Assembly (NCBI RefSeq): GCF_000421825.1
Contig: NZ_ATXT01000011.1
Location: forward strand, 676,446 to 740,445
Direction: 5' to 3'
Origin: Humibacter albus DSM 18994
Lineage (GTDB): Bacteria; Actinomycetota; Actinomycetes; Actinomycetales; Microbacteriaceae
Length of the DNA: 64,000 nucleotides
Position numbers and translations under genes: made by a program. A model generated the notes under the pieces. It did no database searches and was not told where the DNA came from. It saw nothing but the letters and a program-made list of their open reading frames with translations. The first letter of the stretch is position 1; each line of letters opens with the position of its first letter. Shown piece by piece: positions 53,301 through 60,204 of the stretch.

Positions 53301-55711
53301 ACGGGGACCGTCGTGATGTCGCCCACCCGCACCGTCACCGTGTCATCCACGGCGACCGGAGGCTGGTGCGAGACCAACGGCGGGATCGGCACCACCGTGA
53401 TGGTCGACGTCGCCTGTTTGGTGCCATCGGAGACGACGTACGTGAGCTGCACCTGGCGCGGCAGGACCGTGGGCGAGGTGACCTTGACCACCTGGTTGTC
53501 GAGCAGTTCCACGTTCAGATCGCTCGCGGCATCCGTCTTCGTCACCGAGCGGACCGCGAGCACTTGGCCCGAGGGCGAGGAGTCATTCGCGAGCGGGTTG
53601 ACAGTCGTCGTCTCGCCCGGTCGCACGTAGGCATCGTCTGCCACGGCGATCGGTCCGCTCTCGCCACCGCCGGCCGCCACGTCGATGCGGATCAGGCCCG
53701 TCGTTGTCTTCGATCCCGAACCGAGGGAGTACTTCAGGTAGTACTCGCCGACGCTCGACGCCGTGACCGTGACCGAGCCCTTCTGCGAGTCCGTCACGAC
53801 CGCTGGCGTGGACGGCCCGCTGTCGGCGTTCGCACCCACGAGGTCCAGTTCGTCGCCCGAGGGCGAAAGATCGTTCTGCAGCGGGAAGATCGTGATCGGC
53901 TGCGTCACGAACCCGCTGCCGAAGTCGGGCGTCGCGACCGGTGCGAGCGAGCCCTGCGGCTTCACCGTGACCATGAGCGTGCCGGTCGCGCTCGCGTGGC
54001 CGTCCGACACCGTGTACCGGACCTCTTTGACGCCCGTCTGTCCGTTCTTGCTCTGGAACGTGATGTTCCCGTTCGGCTGGAACTGCACGTCGTCTTCGGT
54101 CGTCGACTGCGCGGAAGCCAGCGAGATGTCGTCGCCGTCCGGGTCGATCCAGTCGTTGAGCACGTCGTACTTCACAGACTGTCCGACCTCGACGGTCGCG
54201 GCGCTCGCCCGTGTCGAGGTCGGTGCCAGGTTCTGCGAGTCCGGATGCACTGTCGCGTTCACCTGCGCGCTCGCCTGGCCGCCGCGCCCGTCGTCGATCG
54301 TGTATCGGAACGACACGCCGCCCGTGACGCCCGCGGGCACGGTCAGCTGCACCGCACGGCCGCCCTCGATGACGTCGAGGTGGCCTTCGGCCGAAGGCAC
54401 CGGGGAGACCTTCGTCACGGTCAGAACGTCGCCGTCCTGATCGGTGTCGTTGTCGAGCACGGGGAGCACCGTGGAGCGCCCGGCGCGCACGCCGAAGTTG
54501 TCGTCGACGGCGGTCGGAGCATGGTTCGTGGCGGTGCGGTGCGCCAGGGTGTCCTCGAACGACTGCAACACCGGCTTCTCCTTGCCGGTGTTGCCGTTGA
54601 CCTCCGTGTCGTTCGGCTTCAGCGTCGCCCAGTTCTGCACGAGACGCATGTGGTTCGACACCACCCACGCGTCGCCGTTCTCGAGATTGTTCAGGGCGAT
54701 GACGCTGTGGTTGACGCGGAAGCGCAGGTCTGCGCCCGAGACCTGCTGGTCGATGTCGACGCCGACGGATGCTTGTCCATCGCACGCGTAGAGATAGCGT
54801 GCGGCGCCCGCCCAGGCCCCGTAGGCGCATCCGTTCAGCCACACCGGCGCGGACACCTGGTCGGTCTTCGTCACGGCCTTCTTCACGCCGGCGCCGATGA
54901 TGCGCACGTCACCACCGGAGAGCGGAACCTCCATCAGGGCGCTTCCGGAGGCCACCAGGACATAGTCGTTGTCGGCACCCGCCTGCTGCAGCTGCAGTGC
55001 TTTCGACGGCAGGTTCACCTTCGTGCCGGACCCGATCAGAACGCGGTTGAGCGTGGTGTCGAGAATGACCGGCTGGTCGCCGACGGCCGAGAGCTGGAAC
55101 CGGTCGGGGACGTCGAGGTCCGACGACGATGCTGACGCGCCCGGATGCTCGACCCGCACCAGCGAGTGGTGGGCCGGCGACGCGCTGTAGGTGATGCCGC
55201 TCTTCGTGACCACGGTCTTCGTGCCGCTGCCGAGCTGGGCCGCGGGTCTCGTCTTGGTGGGGTCGAAGGCGAGGCGTGACGAGGCATCCAGCACCCAGAC
55301 CTTTCCCTGGGGAGAGGTGATCGCGACCGTGCTTCCGCCGTAGGCGACGGCCGATCCGGCGGGGATGCTTACGCGGTCGACGAGCGAGACGAATGCCGGG
55401 TCGATGCGCTCGAGCGTGCCGTTCTTGCTGTCGACGAGAAAGTAGGCTGTGCCGTCCTGCAGAACGTCGATGTCGCTGGATGCCCCGGTCACGGCCGCGT
55501 CGAGCTGATCGATCTGGTGGTTCAGACGGCCGGCCATGAGCGTGTCGCCGTTGGTCACCCAGACGTCGCGGGTGTCGAGGTTCACATCGTCGGTCGGGAA
55601 TCCCCTGTGCAGCACGGCGAAAGTCGCAGGAACGGCGGCGACGAGCGCGATGACGACGGCCGACGCCAGCGCTTTGTGCGCCCGCGTCCACGCAGCGAGG
55701 GACTTCAGCAC
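50390..55711 (-). CDS. giant Ig/cadherin-like and fibronectin-III repeat surface protein B
   Basis: A 1,773-aa paralogue of the protein at 41077-46524 with the same order: basic N-terminus plus one transmembrane helix (about residues 16-36), beta-propeller-like region (VWVTNGDTLMAGRL), about eight Ig/cadherin-like repeats (VLDNDTDQDGD, PPVAVDDTVTVRVGD), further beta domains, two fibronectin III domains and a C-terminal domain ending PGLNN. It lacks the long Pro/Thr-rich hinge of protein A, having only a short Ala/Ser/Asp segment. The start is GTG at 55711 with GGGAGGGA 6 nt upstream. No sortase signal is present, so the N-terminal helix must anchor it. It heads a three-gene block with DUF58 and the transglutaminase-like gene. 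Confidence 0.88.
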   Translation of the reverse strand: MLKSLAAWTRAHKALASAVVIALVAAVPATFAVLHRGFPTDDVNLDTRDVWVTNGDTLMAGRLNHQIDQLDAAVTGASSDIDVLQDGTAYFLVDSKNGTLERIDPAFVSLVDRVSIPAGSAVAYGGSTVAITSPQGKVWVLDASSRLAFDPTKTRPAAQLGSGTKTVVTKSGITYSASPAHHSLVRVEHPGASASSSDLDVPDRFQLSAVGDQPVILDTTLNRVLIGSGTKVNLPSKALQLQQAGADNDYVLVASGSALMEVPLSGGDVRIIGAGVKKAVTKTDQVSAPVWLNGCAYGAWAGAARYLYACDGQASVGVDIDQQVSGADLRFRVNHSVIALNNLENGDAWVVSNHMRLVQNWATLKPNDTEVNGNTGKEKPVLQSFEDTLAHRTATNHAPTAVDDNFGVRAGRSTVLPVLDNDTDQDGDVLTVTKVSPVPSAEGHLDVIEGGRAVQLTVPAGVTGGVSFRYTIDDGRGGQASAQVNATVHPDSQNLAPTSTRASAATVEVGQSVKYDVLNDWIDPDGDDISLASAQSTTEDDVQFQPNGNITFQSKNGQTGVKEVRYTVSDGHASATGTLMVTVKPQGSLAPVATPDFGSGFVTQPITIFPLQNDLSPSGDELDLVGANADSGPSTPAVVTDSQKGSVTVTASSVGEYYLKYSLGSGSKTTTGLIRIDVAAGGGESGPIAVADDAYVRPGETTTVNPLANDSSPSGQVLAVRSVTKTDAASDLNVELLDNQVVKVTSPTVLPRQVQLTYVVSDGTKQATSTITVVPIPPLVSHQPPVAVDDTVTVRVGDITTVPVLENDYSPDDEAFALDAKLKDVSNEGDGATAFVSGSDVRYQAPTKAGQYSVSYSISDKWKQTAIATVTFVVTAKTGKDRSPNPSSLTARTFAGSAIPITVPLNGIDPDGDSVTLSGIVSQPTLGRIAGSTSNSFTYQAYAASGGTDTFTYKVTDTYGKTATGTVRIGVVPRPSSLEPPVAVNDTVEVKPGRTAAVPVLNNDSDPNGYTISVEKKLSDVDDALKASVHGKIVLVKAPQKQGVYVARYTITNGQGGQDSAYVQVIVTTKAKPVYPTAVDQVVEPAKAAGKKSVKVDVYDGAVNPSDLVNKLEVAVTGPNAKSATVGDNGEVAVEPGKRRMAVAFTLTDPTTGLAGEAFIVVPPASDGTAPPKIKVPQQIVAMNGTKTWKLSDIVSVPSGRPAKITGGDGVTVTHSGKSAYIDDQTLTFSADKDYRGPAAITFKVNDGRDPGASKDRVTSLVLPITVGNPDQSDVPPTFTPPTVTIEAGEAATKVDLRASSFHPNPAILNKLAYTDFSAATNGIQASPSGSTLSISAPFGVQPGASTTITFKVNSPTTSIAGSVNVKVVSSTRPLAQQKDAPYTQDVKRGKTVSWSNATSDDYWVNPFPGHPLTIASAKAVSAPKGVDVTFTHSSITVSVGSGAAIGTVNIQFTVEDATKDPARTKSTIGQYQVTIHDVPDRMEPPSNVKGGDSTVSFHTVAPQANGKTIEKYEIRWLAGGSAKGSKGISLGDDSVGGLTNGTTYTLQARAYNADGWGEWSADSSGVTPYGTPSAPTNLNLSAKSDYAPSGFNLSWSKPNDTGGGAVTYEYNFNGEGWKSVGASTSASVGQHNAGTYNFQVRATNNGSGRTGPPQTSSNVKIEKKPDPPKSASVAKGASSGVGVDRYLCASFENLPSGTYTLTGLLNGSSSWAGYNVRTVSLSGSGHYCFTSYLGIRNSDTIAVKFQGPWSGTPSTNNWDGLAAHNWQPGLNN

Positions 55712-55766
55712 GGTCGTCCCTCCCCTGGCTGTGTCCCTGCACCCGCGAAGCGGGGCTGCGTCCTGC

Positions 55767-55790
55767 CCCCGAGCCCGTACAAGCTAGCAC
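55767..55790 (-). promoter_or_regulatory. promoter of surface block B, conserved with block A
   Basis: GTGCTAGCTTG followed by TACGGGCTCGGGG on the minus strand, with TAGCTT as the -10 candidate, about 56 bp before the GTG start. It matches the block A site in 21 of 24 bases. Confidence 0.5.
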
Positions 55791-55853
55791 ACCTCCGAAT
55801 GGGTGACGAACCGGGCCGCCTCGCAACGGACGCCGCCGGGGCGGACTTCGACG

Positions 55854-55907
55854 CCGGGACGAACTGCTCCACCGGGATGAACCGCTCTACGGGGACGAAC
55901 CGCTCCT
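55854..55907. repeat. three tandem 18-bp repeats between FHA-HTH gene and surface protein B
   Basis: Units at 55854, 55872 and 55890 share the core CGGGA(C/T)GAAC(T/C)GCTC. Together with the promoter they are the only recognisable features in this 232-bp gap. On the minus strand one frame across them reads hexapeptide repeats (RFVPVE-like), but no start or gene is evident. Confidence 0.7.
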
Positions 55908-55943
55908 CTGCGCCCGAGCGCGCGAGCTGGTACCCGGCAGGGA

Positions 55944-56648
55944 TCACGATTCCTTGTCTGCGGGCGGCTGCTCCAGCAGAGCGAGGTCCTCGCGTCCGAC
56001 CAGGTGCGTGGCGACCGCGTACTCGACGAGACGCGTTCGCCGGCTCGTGGCCAGCTTGCCCGCACCGCCGCGCAGACCCGCCACGCCGAGTTTGTCGAGC
56101 TTGTCGCACACGTTGTCGAGCTTGCGATTGAAGGTCGTGAGGGACCAGCCGAGGCGAGCCGCGGCATCCGCGGACGTCGGCACTTCGGCCCGCCCGGGGA
56201 TCTGCTGGCTGAGAACACCCTCCGCGAGAGCGACGATGAGCTGACGCTGACTCGTGGTCAGCGTGACCGGCAGAATCGTCGTCGACCCGCCCGTCTCCTG
56301 CAGGATGCGCGACGTGCTGAAGAGGTCGCCGGTGTTATGGATCGTGAAGTCGTAGGTGGTGGGCCCGGCGCTGAACATCACGTGCATCGTCTCGAACACG
56401 ATGGGCAACCGCGCACCAGGCGCGAGCCACGCCTGTACTCCCCCGGTGCCGTCGGTCACGGTGGCGGTGAGAAGCGTGCCTACGTTCGCGATCCACCACA
56501 TGCCGAACTCGTCGAAGATGCGCAAGAAGCGGCGGTGCAGATACGGGTTGTCGTCGAGCGAGAGATCGGACTCCCGGCCGACGGTGAAGTCGCCGGGTGA
56601 CTCGATGCGGTGCTCCTCCCCGCAGAACTCGAGCGTCAGCGGCGTCAT
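55944..56648 (-). CDS. FHA-like domain fused to a helix-turn-helix: phospho-dependent regulator
   Basis: A 234-aa protein. Residues 1 to about 115 look like an FHA domain (DFTVGRESDLSL, YLHRRFLRIFDE). Residues about 130-215 form a helical region with a helix-turn-helix-like pattern (LTTSQRQLIVALAEG, TSADAAARLGWSLTTFNRKL). The start ATG 56648 overlaps the kinase stop (ATGA). Its position directly after a Ser/Thr kinase and before the surface block suggests it binds phosphothreonine on a partner and controls transcription, perhaps of the two conserved promoters downstream. That role is inferred; only the domains are visible. Confidence 0.75.
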   Translation of the reverse strand: MTPLTLEFCGEEHRIESPGDFTVGRESDLSLDDNPYLHRRFLRIFDEFGMWWIANVGTLLTATVTDGTGGVQAWLAPGARLPIVFETMHVMFSAGPTTYDFTIHNTGDLFSTSRILQETGGSTTILPVTLTTSQRQLIVALAEGVLSQQIPGRAEVPTSADAAARLGWSLTTFNRKLDNVCDKLDKLGVAGLRGGAGKLATSRRTRLVEYAVATHLVGREDLALLEQPPADKES

Positions 56649-58402
56649 GATGAGCACGCCTTCAGCGGGTTCGGCGACGAACGGCCGTCACGGATGATCG
56701 CGATGTCGATGCACACAGCCGAGCCAGGCTGCAGGCCCGTCACGGTGGCGTGCGCATCGTCGGTGCGCGTCGGCCCGTTCGTCGTGCCCTCCTGCTGCCA
56801 CTGGTAGGAGTCGGCGGGCTTCGGCTTCGGGTTCTTCCAGGTGAACGTCACGCTCGTGCCGTCCGTGCTTCGCACGGCCGACTTGAGCACCGGATCGGGG
56901 ACGCCGGAGACCGTGATCTCCCCATCGTGGTTGCCCGGAGCCGACGTGTGCGTCTGCTTCGAGTCCCCGTGGGGCGCGAGCGCGACCGCGGCGGCGACTC
57001 CCCCTCCGATCACCACGAGACAGCCGACGAGGATGCCCGCCACGAGCCCGGCGCGTCCCCTGCGCTTCGCAGGTGCGGCAGCTCCATCAGCTGCCGTCGC
57101 GTCGTCGACTGCGCCATCGGCGTCGACCACTGGGCTCACGGATCCGCGCCGGATGATCGTGTGTTCGGCCACGGGCTCGGCGGCCGACCTCGGCTCGGTT
57201 CCGGCTGGATGGGCAGCGGTCTGCCCGCCGACCGGGTGCCCGGCAACCGGCTGGGCCGCGATCGGCTGCACGCCACGCAGCCGGGTTGCGTCTGCTCCCG
57301 CTGCTGCGGCCGACGGCGCACCGGAGGGCGCGCGGGGCGCCGGTGGTGCAGGAGGCGCCTGCGGAGCGGGCCTCGGTGGCGCGGGCTGCGCGACCACGGT
57401 GGCCACGGGACGCAACCGGGTCTCGTCGGCGGAATCGCCGGCATCCTGCGTGGACTGCGGGGCCGCGACTGCGAGATTCGGGACCTCGATGCCGGTCGGC
57501 GAGTATCCGAGCTCGAGCTCGATGCGCTGCAGCGCGCGGGCGAAGTCGACGGCGGAGGCGAAACGGTCGTCGGGGCGCGAGGCCATGCCCTTGGCGAGCA
57601 CCGCGATCAGCGTGCGCGGAACATCCGGTCGGTCGAGCGGCGTGATGGCGCCGCGCTCGATGCGCCCGATCAGGTCGAGCGTGCCGTTGGAGCGCCCGGG
57701 GATCTCGAACGGCGTGTGACCCGCAAGCAGCGTATAGAGCGTGGCCGCGAGCGAGAAGACATCGCTGCGCACGTCGGGCCGCGGATCGTCCTCGAACATC
57801 TCCGGGGGTGACCACGGCACCGAGAGTCCGACCGACTGCTTGCTCGTCGTCTCATGCGCTTCGGAACGGGAGAGCTCGGAGAGCGTCGTGGTGTGCAGCG
57901 GCATCTCGTCTTCGAGCGTCGAGGAGATGCCGAAGTCGGTCAGGGCAGGCCAGCCGAAGTCATTCGTGAGCACGTTGGCCGGCTTGATGTCACGGTGCAG
58001 GATGCCCGCGGCGTGCGCCGTCGCCACCGCGCTCGCCACCCGCACTCCGATGCGCAGGGCGTCGTCGACGGCGAAGCGCTCGCGCTTGTACCGCTCGCCG
58101 AGCGACGGACCCGAGCAGTACTCCATGACGAAGTACGGCCGGTCGTCGGCGGACACGTCAGCGTGGTAGATCGTGACGATATAGGGATGCGCAGACAGTT
58201 GCGCCATCACGTTCGCCTCATCGACGAAGTGCGCACGCGACTGTTGGTCGAGCTGATCCGTCAGCAGCACCTTGACCGCGACGTTGCGTCGCGGGAGCTG
58301 CTGCTGATAGAGGAAGACGTCCGAGAACCCGCCGGAGCCGAGCAGTCGCTCGTACCGGTACCCCGGCAGATCGGGAGCGGGTGACGCGGCGCGCCTGCTC
58401 AT
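56645..58402 (-). CDS. transmembrane Ser/Thr protein kinase (PknB-like, no PASTA)
   Basis: A 585-aa Hanks-type kinase. The kinase domain spans about residues 15-290: GSGGFSDVF (P-loop), VAVK with Lys44, Glu62 of helix C, HRDIKPANVL with catalytic Asp138, DFG Asp156, and SPPEMF. A Pro/Ala-rich juxtamembrane linker leads to one transmembrane helix (GLVAGILVGCLVVIGGGVAAAVAL, about 455-478) and a ~100-residue extracellular fibronectin-III-like domain, not PASTA repeats, so it is unlikely to sense muropeptides like PknB. ATGA overlaps link it to the FHA genes on both sides. Candidate substrates are the neighbouring FHA proteins and surface-block products. Confidence 0.93.
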   Translation of the reverse strand: MSRRAASPAPDLPGYRYERLLGSGGFSDVFLYQQQLPRRNVAVKVLLTDQLDQQSRAHFVDEANVMAQLSAHPYIVTIYHADVSADDRPYFVMEYCSGPSLGERYKRERFAVDDALRIGVRVASAVATAHAAGILHRDIKPANVLTNDFGWPALTDFGISSTLEDEMPLHTTTLSELSRSEAHETTSKQSVGLSVPWSPPEMFEDDPRPDVRSDVFSLAATLYTLLAGHTPFEIPGRSNGTLDLIGRIERGAITPLDRPDVPRTLIAVLAKGMASRPDDRFASAVDFARALQRIELELGYSPTGIEVPNLAVAAPQSTQDAGDSADETRLRPVATVVAQPAPPRPAPQAPPAPPAPRAPSGAPSAAAAGADATRLRGVQPIAAQPVAGHPVGGQTAAHPAGTEPRSAAEPVAEHTIIRRGSVSPVVDADGAVDDATAADGAAAPAKRRGRAGLVAGILVGCLVVIGGGVAAAVALAPHGDSKQTHTSAPGNHDGEITVSGVPDPVLKSAVRSTDGTSVTFTWKNPKPKPADSYQWQQEGTTNGPTRTDDAHATVTGLQPGSAVCIDIAIIRDGRSSPNPLKACSS

Positions 58403-60045
58403 GCCTGCACGACGCCCAGGTTCACTCCGCTGCCGAGGTCGATCACCGTCCCGGCGATGACGGACGTGGGCTCGCCCGCCCGCAGCTTCTGCGGCGCCTT
58501 GCCCGGCAGCGCGATCAGCGTGCCGTTGCGCGAGTGCAGGTCGGTGACCACCACGGTCCCGCCCTCCAGAGTGAGCTGCACGTGGTTGCGGGAGATGTCG
58601 TGCTCAATGCTGTCGACGGTGACCAGCCGCGGCACCCGGCCGCCGCCCATCTTGCTCACGCTGGGCGCACGACCCACCACGACCATGCCGTCGATCGGCT
58701 CCGTGCCGCCGTCGGGCAACTGCAGCACGAACCCCGGTTCCGCAACGGGCCGAGCCGGAGGCGACGGCTGCGGCAGCGGCGCAGAGGCGGCGGATGCTCC
58801 GGCTGACTCCCGCAGAGCACGGATGTCGCCGCTCATCACGGTGAGTCCGTCGTGATCCCCGAGCTTGCCTTCGTCGGACGGCAGCGGCGGCACGCTTCCG
58901 GCGGGCGGAGCGGCCGGCGGAGTGAACGCGGAGGGTGCGGGTGCGGACGCGGGCTGTCCGGACGCGGGCTGTGCGACCGGCGACGGCGCTGCAGCCGGCC
59001 CCGAGTCGGCCGCGCTGCGCGATGCGACCACCTGCTCGTCGGCGTCGTCGGCGACAGGCCGGGCCGCGGCATCCTCCACGCTGCGCATGAGCGTCGCACC
59101 GAACAGGTGGTCGTAACCGGTGGTCTCCTGGGGCGCCTCGGCGACCGGCGGGGCGGTCGTGGAAGCGCTACCCGGCTCCGGCGCAGCCGGCGTGCGGTCG
59201 TGCTCGGAGGCATCCTCCCCGGCGACGGTCACCTCGAGGTCGGCGATCGTGCGGTCCAGGTCGATGTCCTCGGATGCGGCCCCGGACGCTCCTGGGATTT
59301 GCTCCCCTCCGGGCGTCTGCTCCGCTCCGGGCGTCTGCTCCGCTCCGGGCGTCTGCTCCCCGCCGAGGGTCCGCTCCCCGCCGAGCGTCCGCTCCGCTCC
59401 GGAGCCCTGCGCCTCGACGGTTCCGCTCGCTTCCGCGTCCTGTGCCGTCTCGGACGCACGGTGAGCGCCTGTCGCCGAAGCGGCGCTGGGTACTCCGGCG
59501 GGCGCGGCCTCCGCGCTTCCGATGACCGGCGGCACCCACTCGCTGGCGGAGATGCGCTTCGGTCCGGCCGTGAACTCGCTCGCAAGCGAACCGAACGCGA
59601 GAGCGCTGACCCAGCCCGTGCCCACGGAGAGCGGAAGCGGCATGCCGACGGCCGGCTCGGACGGGATGCACTCGATACGAAAGCCGCGCACGCCTTCGAC
59701 GGGGCGCTCCACCCAGGTGGCGACGCCGCGAGCTGTGATGTCTTCGTCGGTCTCGCCGGCGTTGACGAGCACCCCTGCCTGGCCGCGCACGATGAAGCGC
59801 GCGCGATACGCGCCGGGCTCGCCGTCCCACTCGGCGAGCACGAAACCGGGGGCGTTCGTGAGCCCTTTTCGCGCCAGTTCGTCGATGACCCGCTGAATGC
59901 CGTCGTCGTCGCAGAGCGCGGCCCAGAGCCGTGCCGCGAATCCGTCATCGGTGTCGGGCCGGTGCACGACCGCCAGCCGGCCCGGGATCACGGCGGCCAG
60001 CCAGCCGCCGGGAGCGGTGTGTTCGACTGTGAGCACGGTGGTCAT
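58399..60045 (-). CDS. FHA domain protein with long disordered linker
   Basis: A 548-aa protein. The N-terminal ~170 residues (TTVLTVEHTAPGGWLAAVIPG) form a globular domain I do not recognise. A ~280-residue acidic Ala/Pro/Glu-rich linker follows, including six hexapeptide repeats (residues 219-253). The C-terminal FHA domain has VVVGRAPSV, ISRNHVQL and LHSRNGTLI. It probably bridges phosphorylated partners. The start is uncertain: ATG 60045 has GAAGG immediately upstream, while ATG 60096 has only a weak GGAT. The gene is overlapped by the kinase (ATGA). Confidence 0.82.
   Translation of the reverse strand: MTTVLTVEHTAPGGWLAAVIPGRLAVVHRPDTDDGFAARLWAALCDDDGIQRVIDELARKGLTNAPGFVLAEWDGEPGAYRARFIVRGQAGVLVNAGETDEDITARGVATWVERPVEGVRGFRIECIPSEPAVGMPLPLSVGTGWVSALAFGSLASEFTAGPKRISASEWVPPVIGSAEAAPAGVPSAASATGAHRASETAQDAEASGTVEAQGSGAERTLGGERTLGGEQTPGAEQTPGAEQTPGGEQIPGASGAASEDIDLDRTIADLEVTVAGEDASEHDRTPAAPEPGSASTTAPPVAEAPQETTGYDHLFGATLMRSVEDAAARPVADDADEQVVASRSAADSGPAAAPSPVAQPASGQPASAPAPSAFTPPAAPPAGSVPPLPSDEGKLGDHDGLTVMSGDIRALRESAGASAASAPLPQPSPPARPVAEPGFVLQLPDGGTEPIDGMVVVGRAPSVSKMGGGRVPRLVTVDSIEHDISRNHVQLTLEGGTVVVTDLHSRNGTLIALPGKAPQKLRAGEPTSVIAGTVIDLGSGVNLGVVQA
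59287..59391 (-). repeat. coding 18-bp repeat encoding six hexapeptides in the FHA protein
   Basis: Six consecutive hexapeptides, two RTLGGE, two QTPGAE, one QTPGGE and a final QIPGA, are encoded by near-identical 18-bp units. The period preserves the reading frame, so copy-number change would lengthen or shorten the linker without disrupting the FHA domain. Confidence 0.85.
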
Positions 60046-60204
60046 CCTTCGCTGTTCGGGTGAGAAGCCTTGTTTTCGGGTTTCGTTCTTCGTCATCTGG
60101 TGCGGATCCGATCTCGGAGCTTCAGCTCTGCAGTGTTCGGATCCGCCGTGCTGCCTCGTGTCCCTGATCGGCGCCGCACGTTGTGCGGCGCCGCCGTCTC
60201 GCCG

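Noticed and set aside
50072..55135. A 1,687-codon open frame on the plus strand opposite surface protein B
   Set aside because: It is antisense to a protein with clear repeat domains. Its translation is an Arg/Val/His-rich shadow without motifs, a known artefact in high-GC DNA.
55705..56109. A minus-strand frame with hexapeptide repeats extending past the FHA-HTH gene
   Set aside because: It is in a different frame from the FHA-HTH gene and has no ribosome-binding site or homology. The repeats are explained by the 18-bp DNA repeat.
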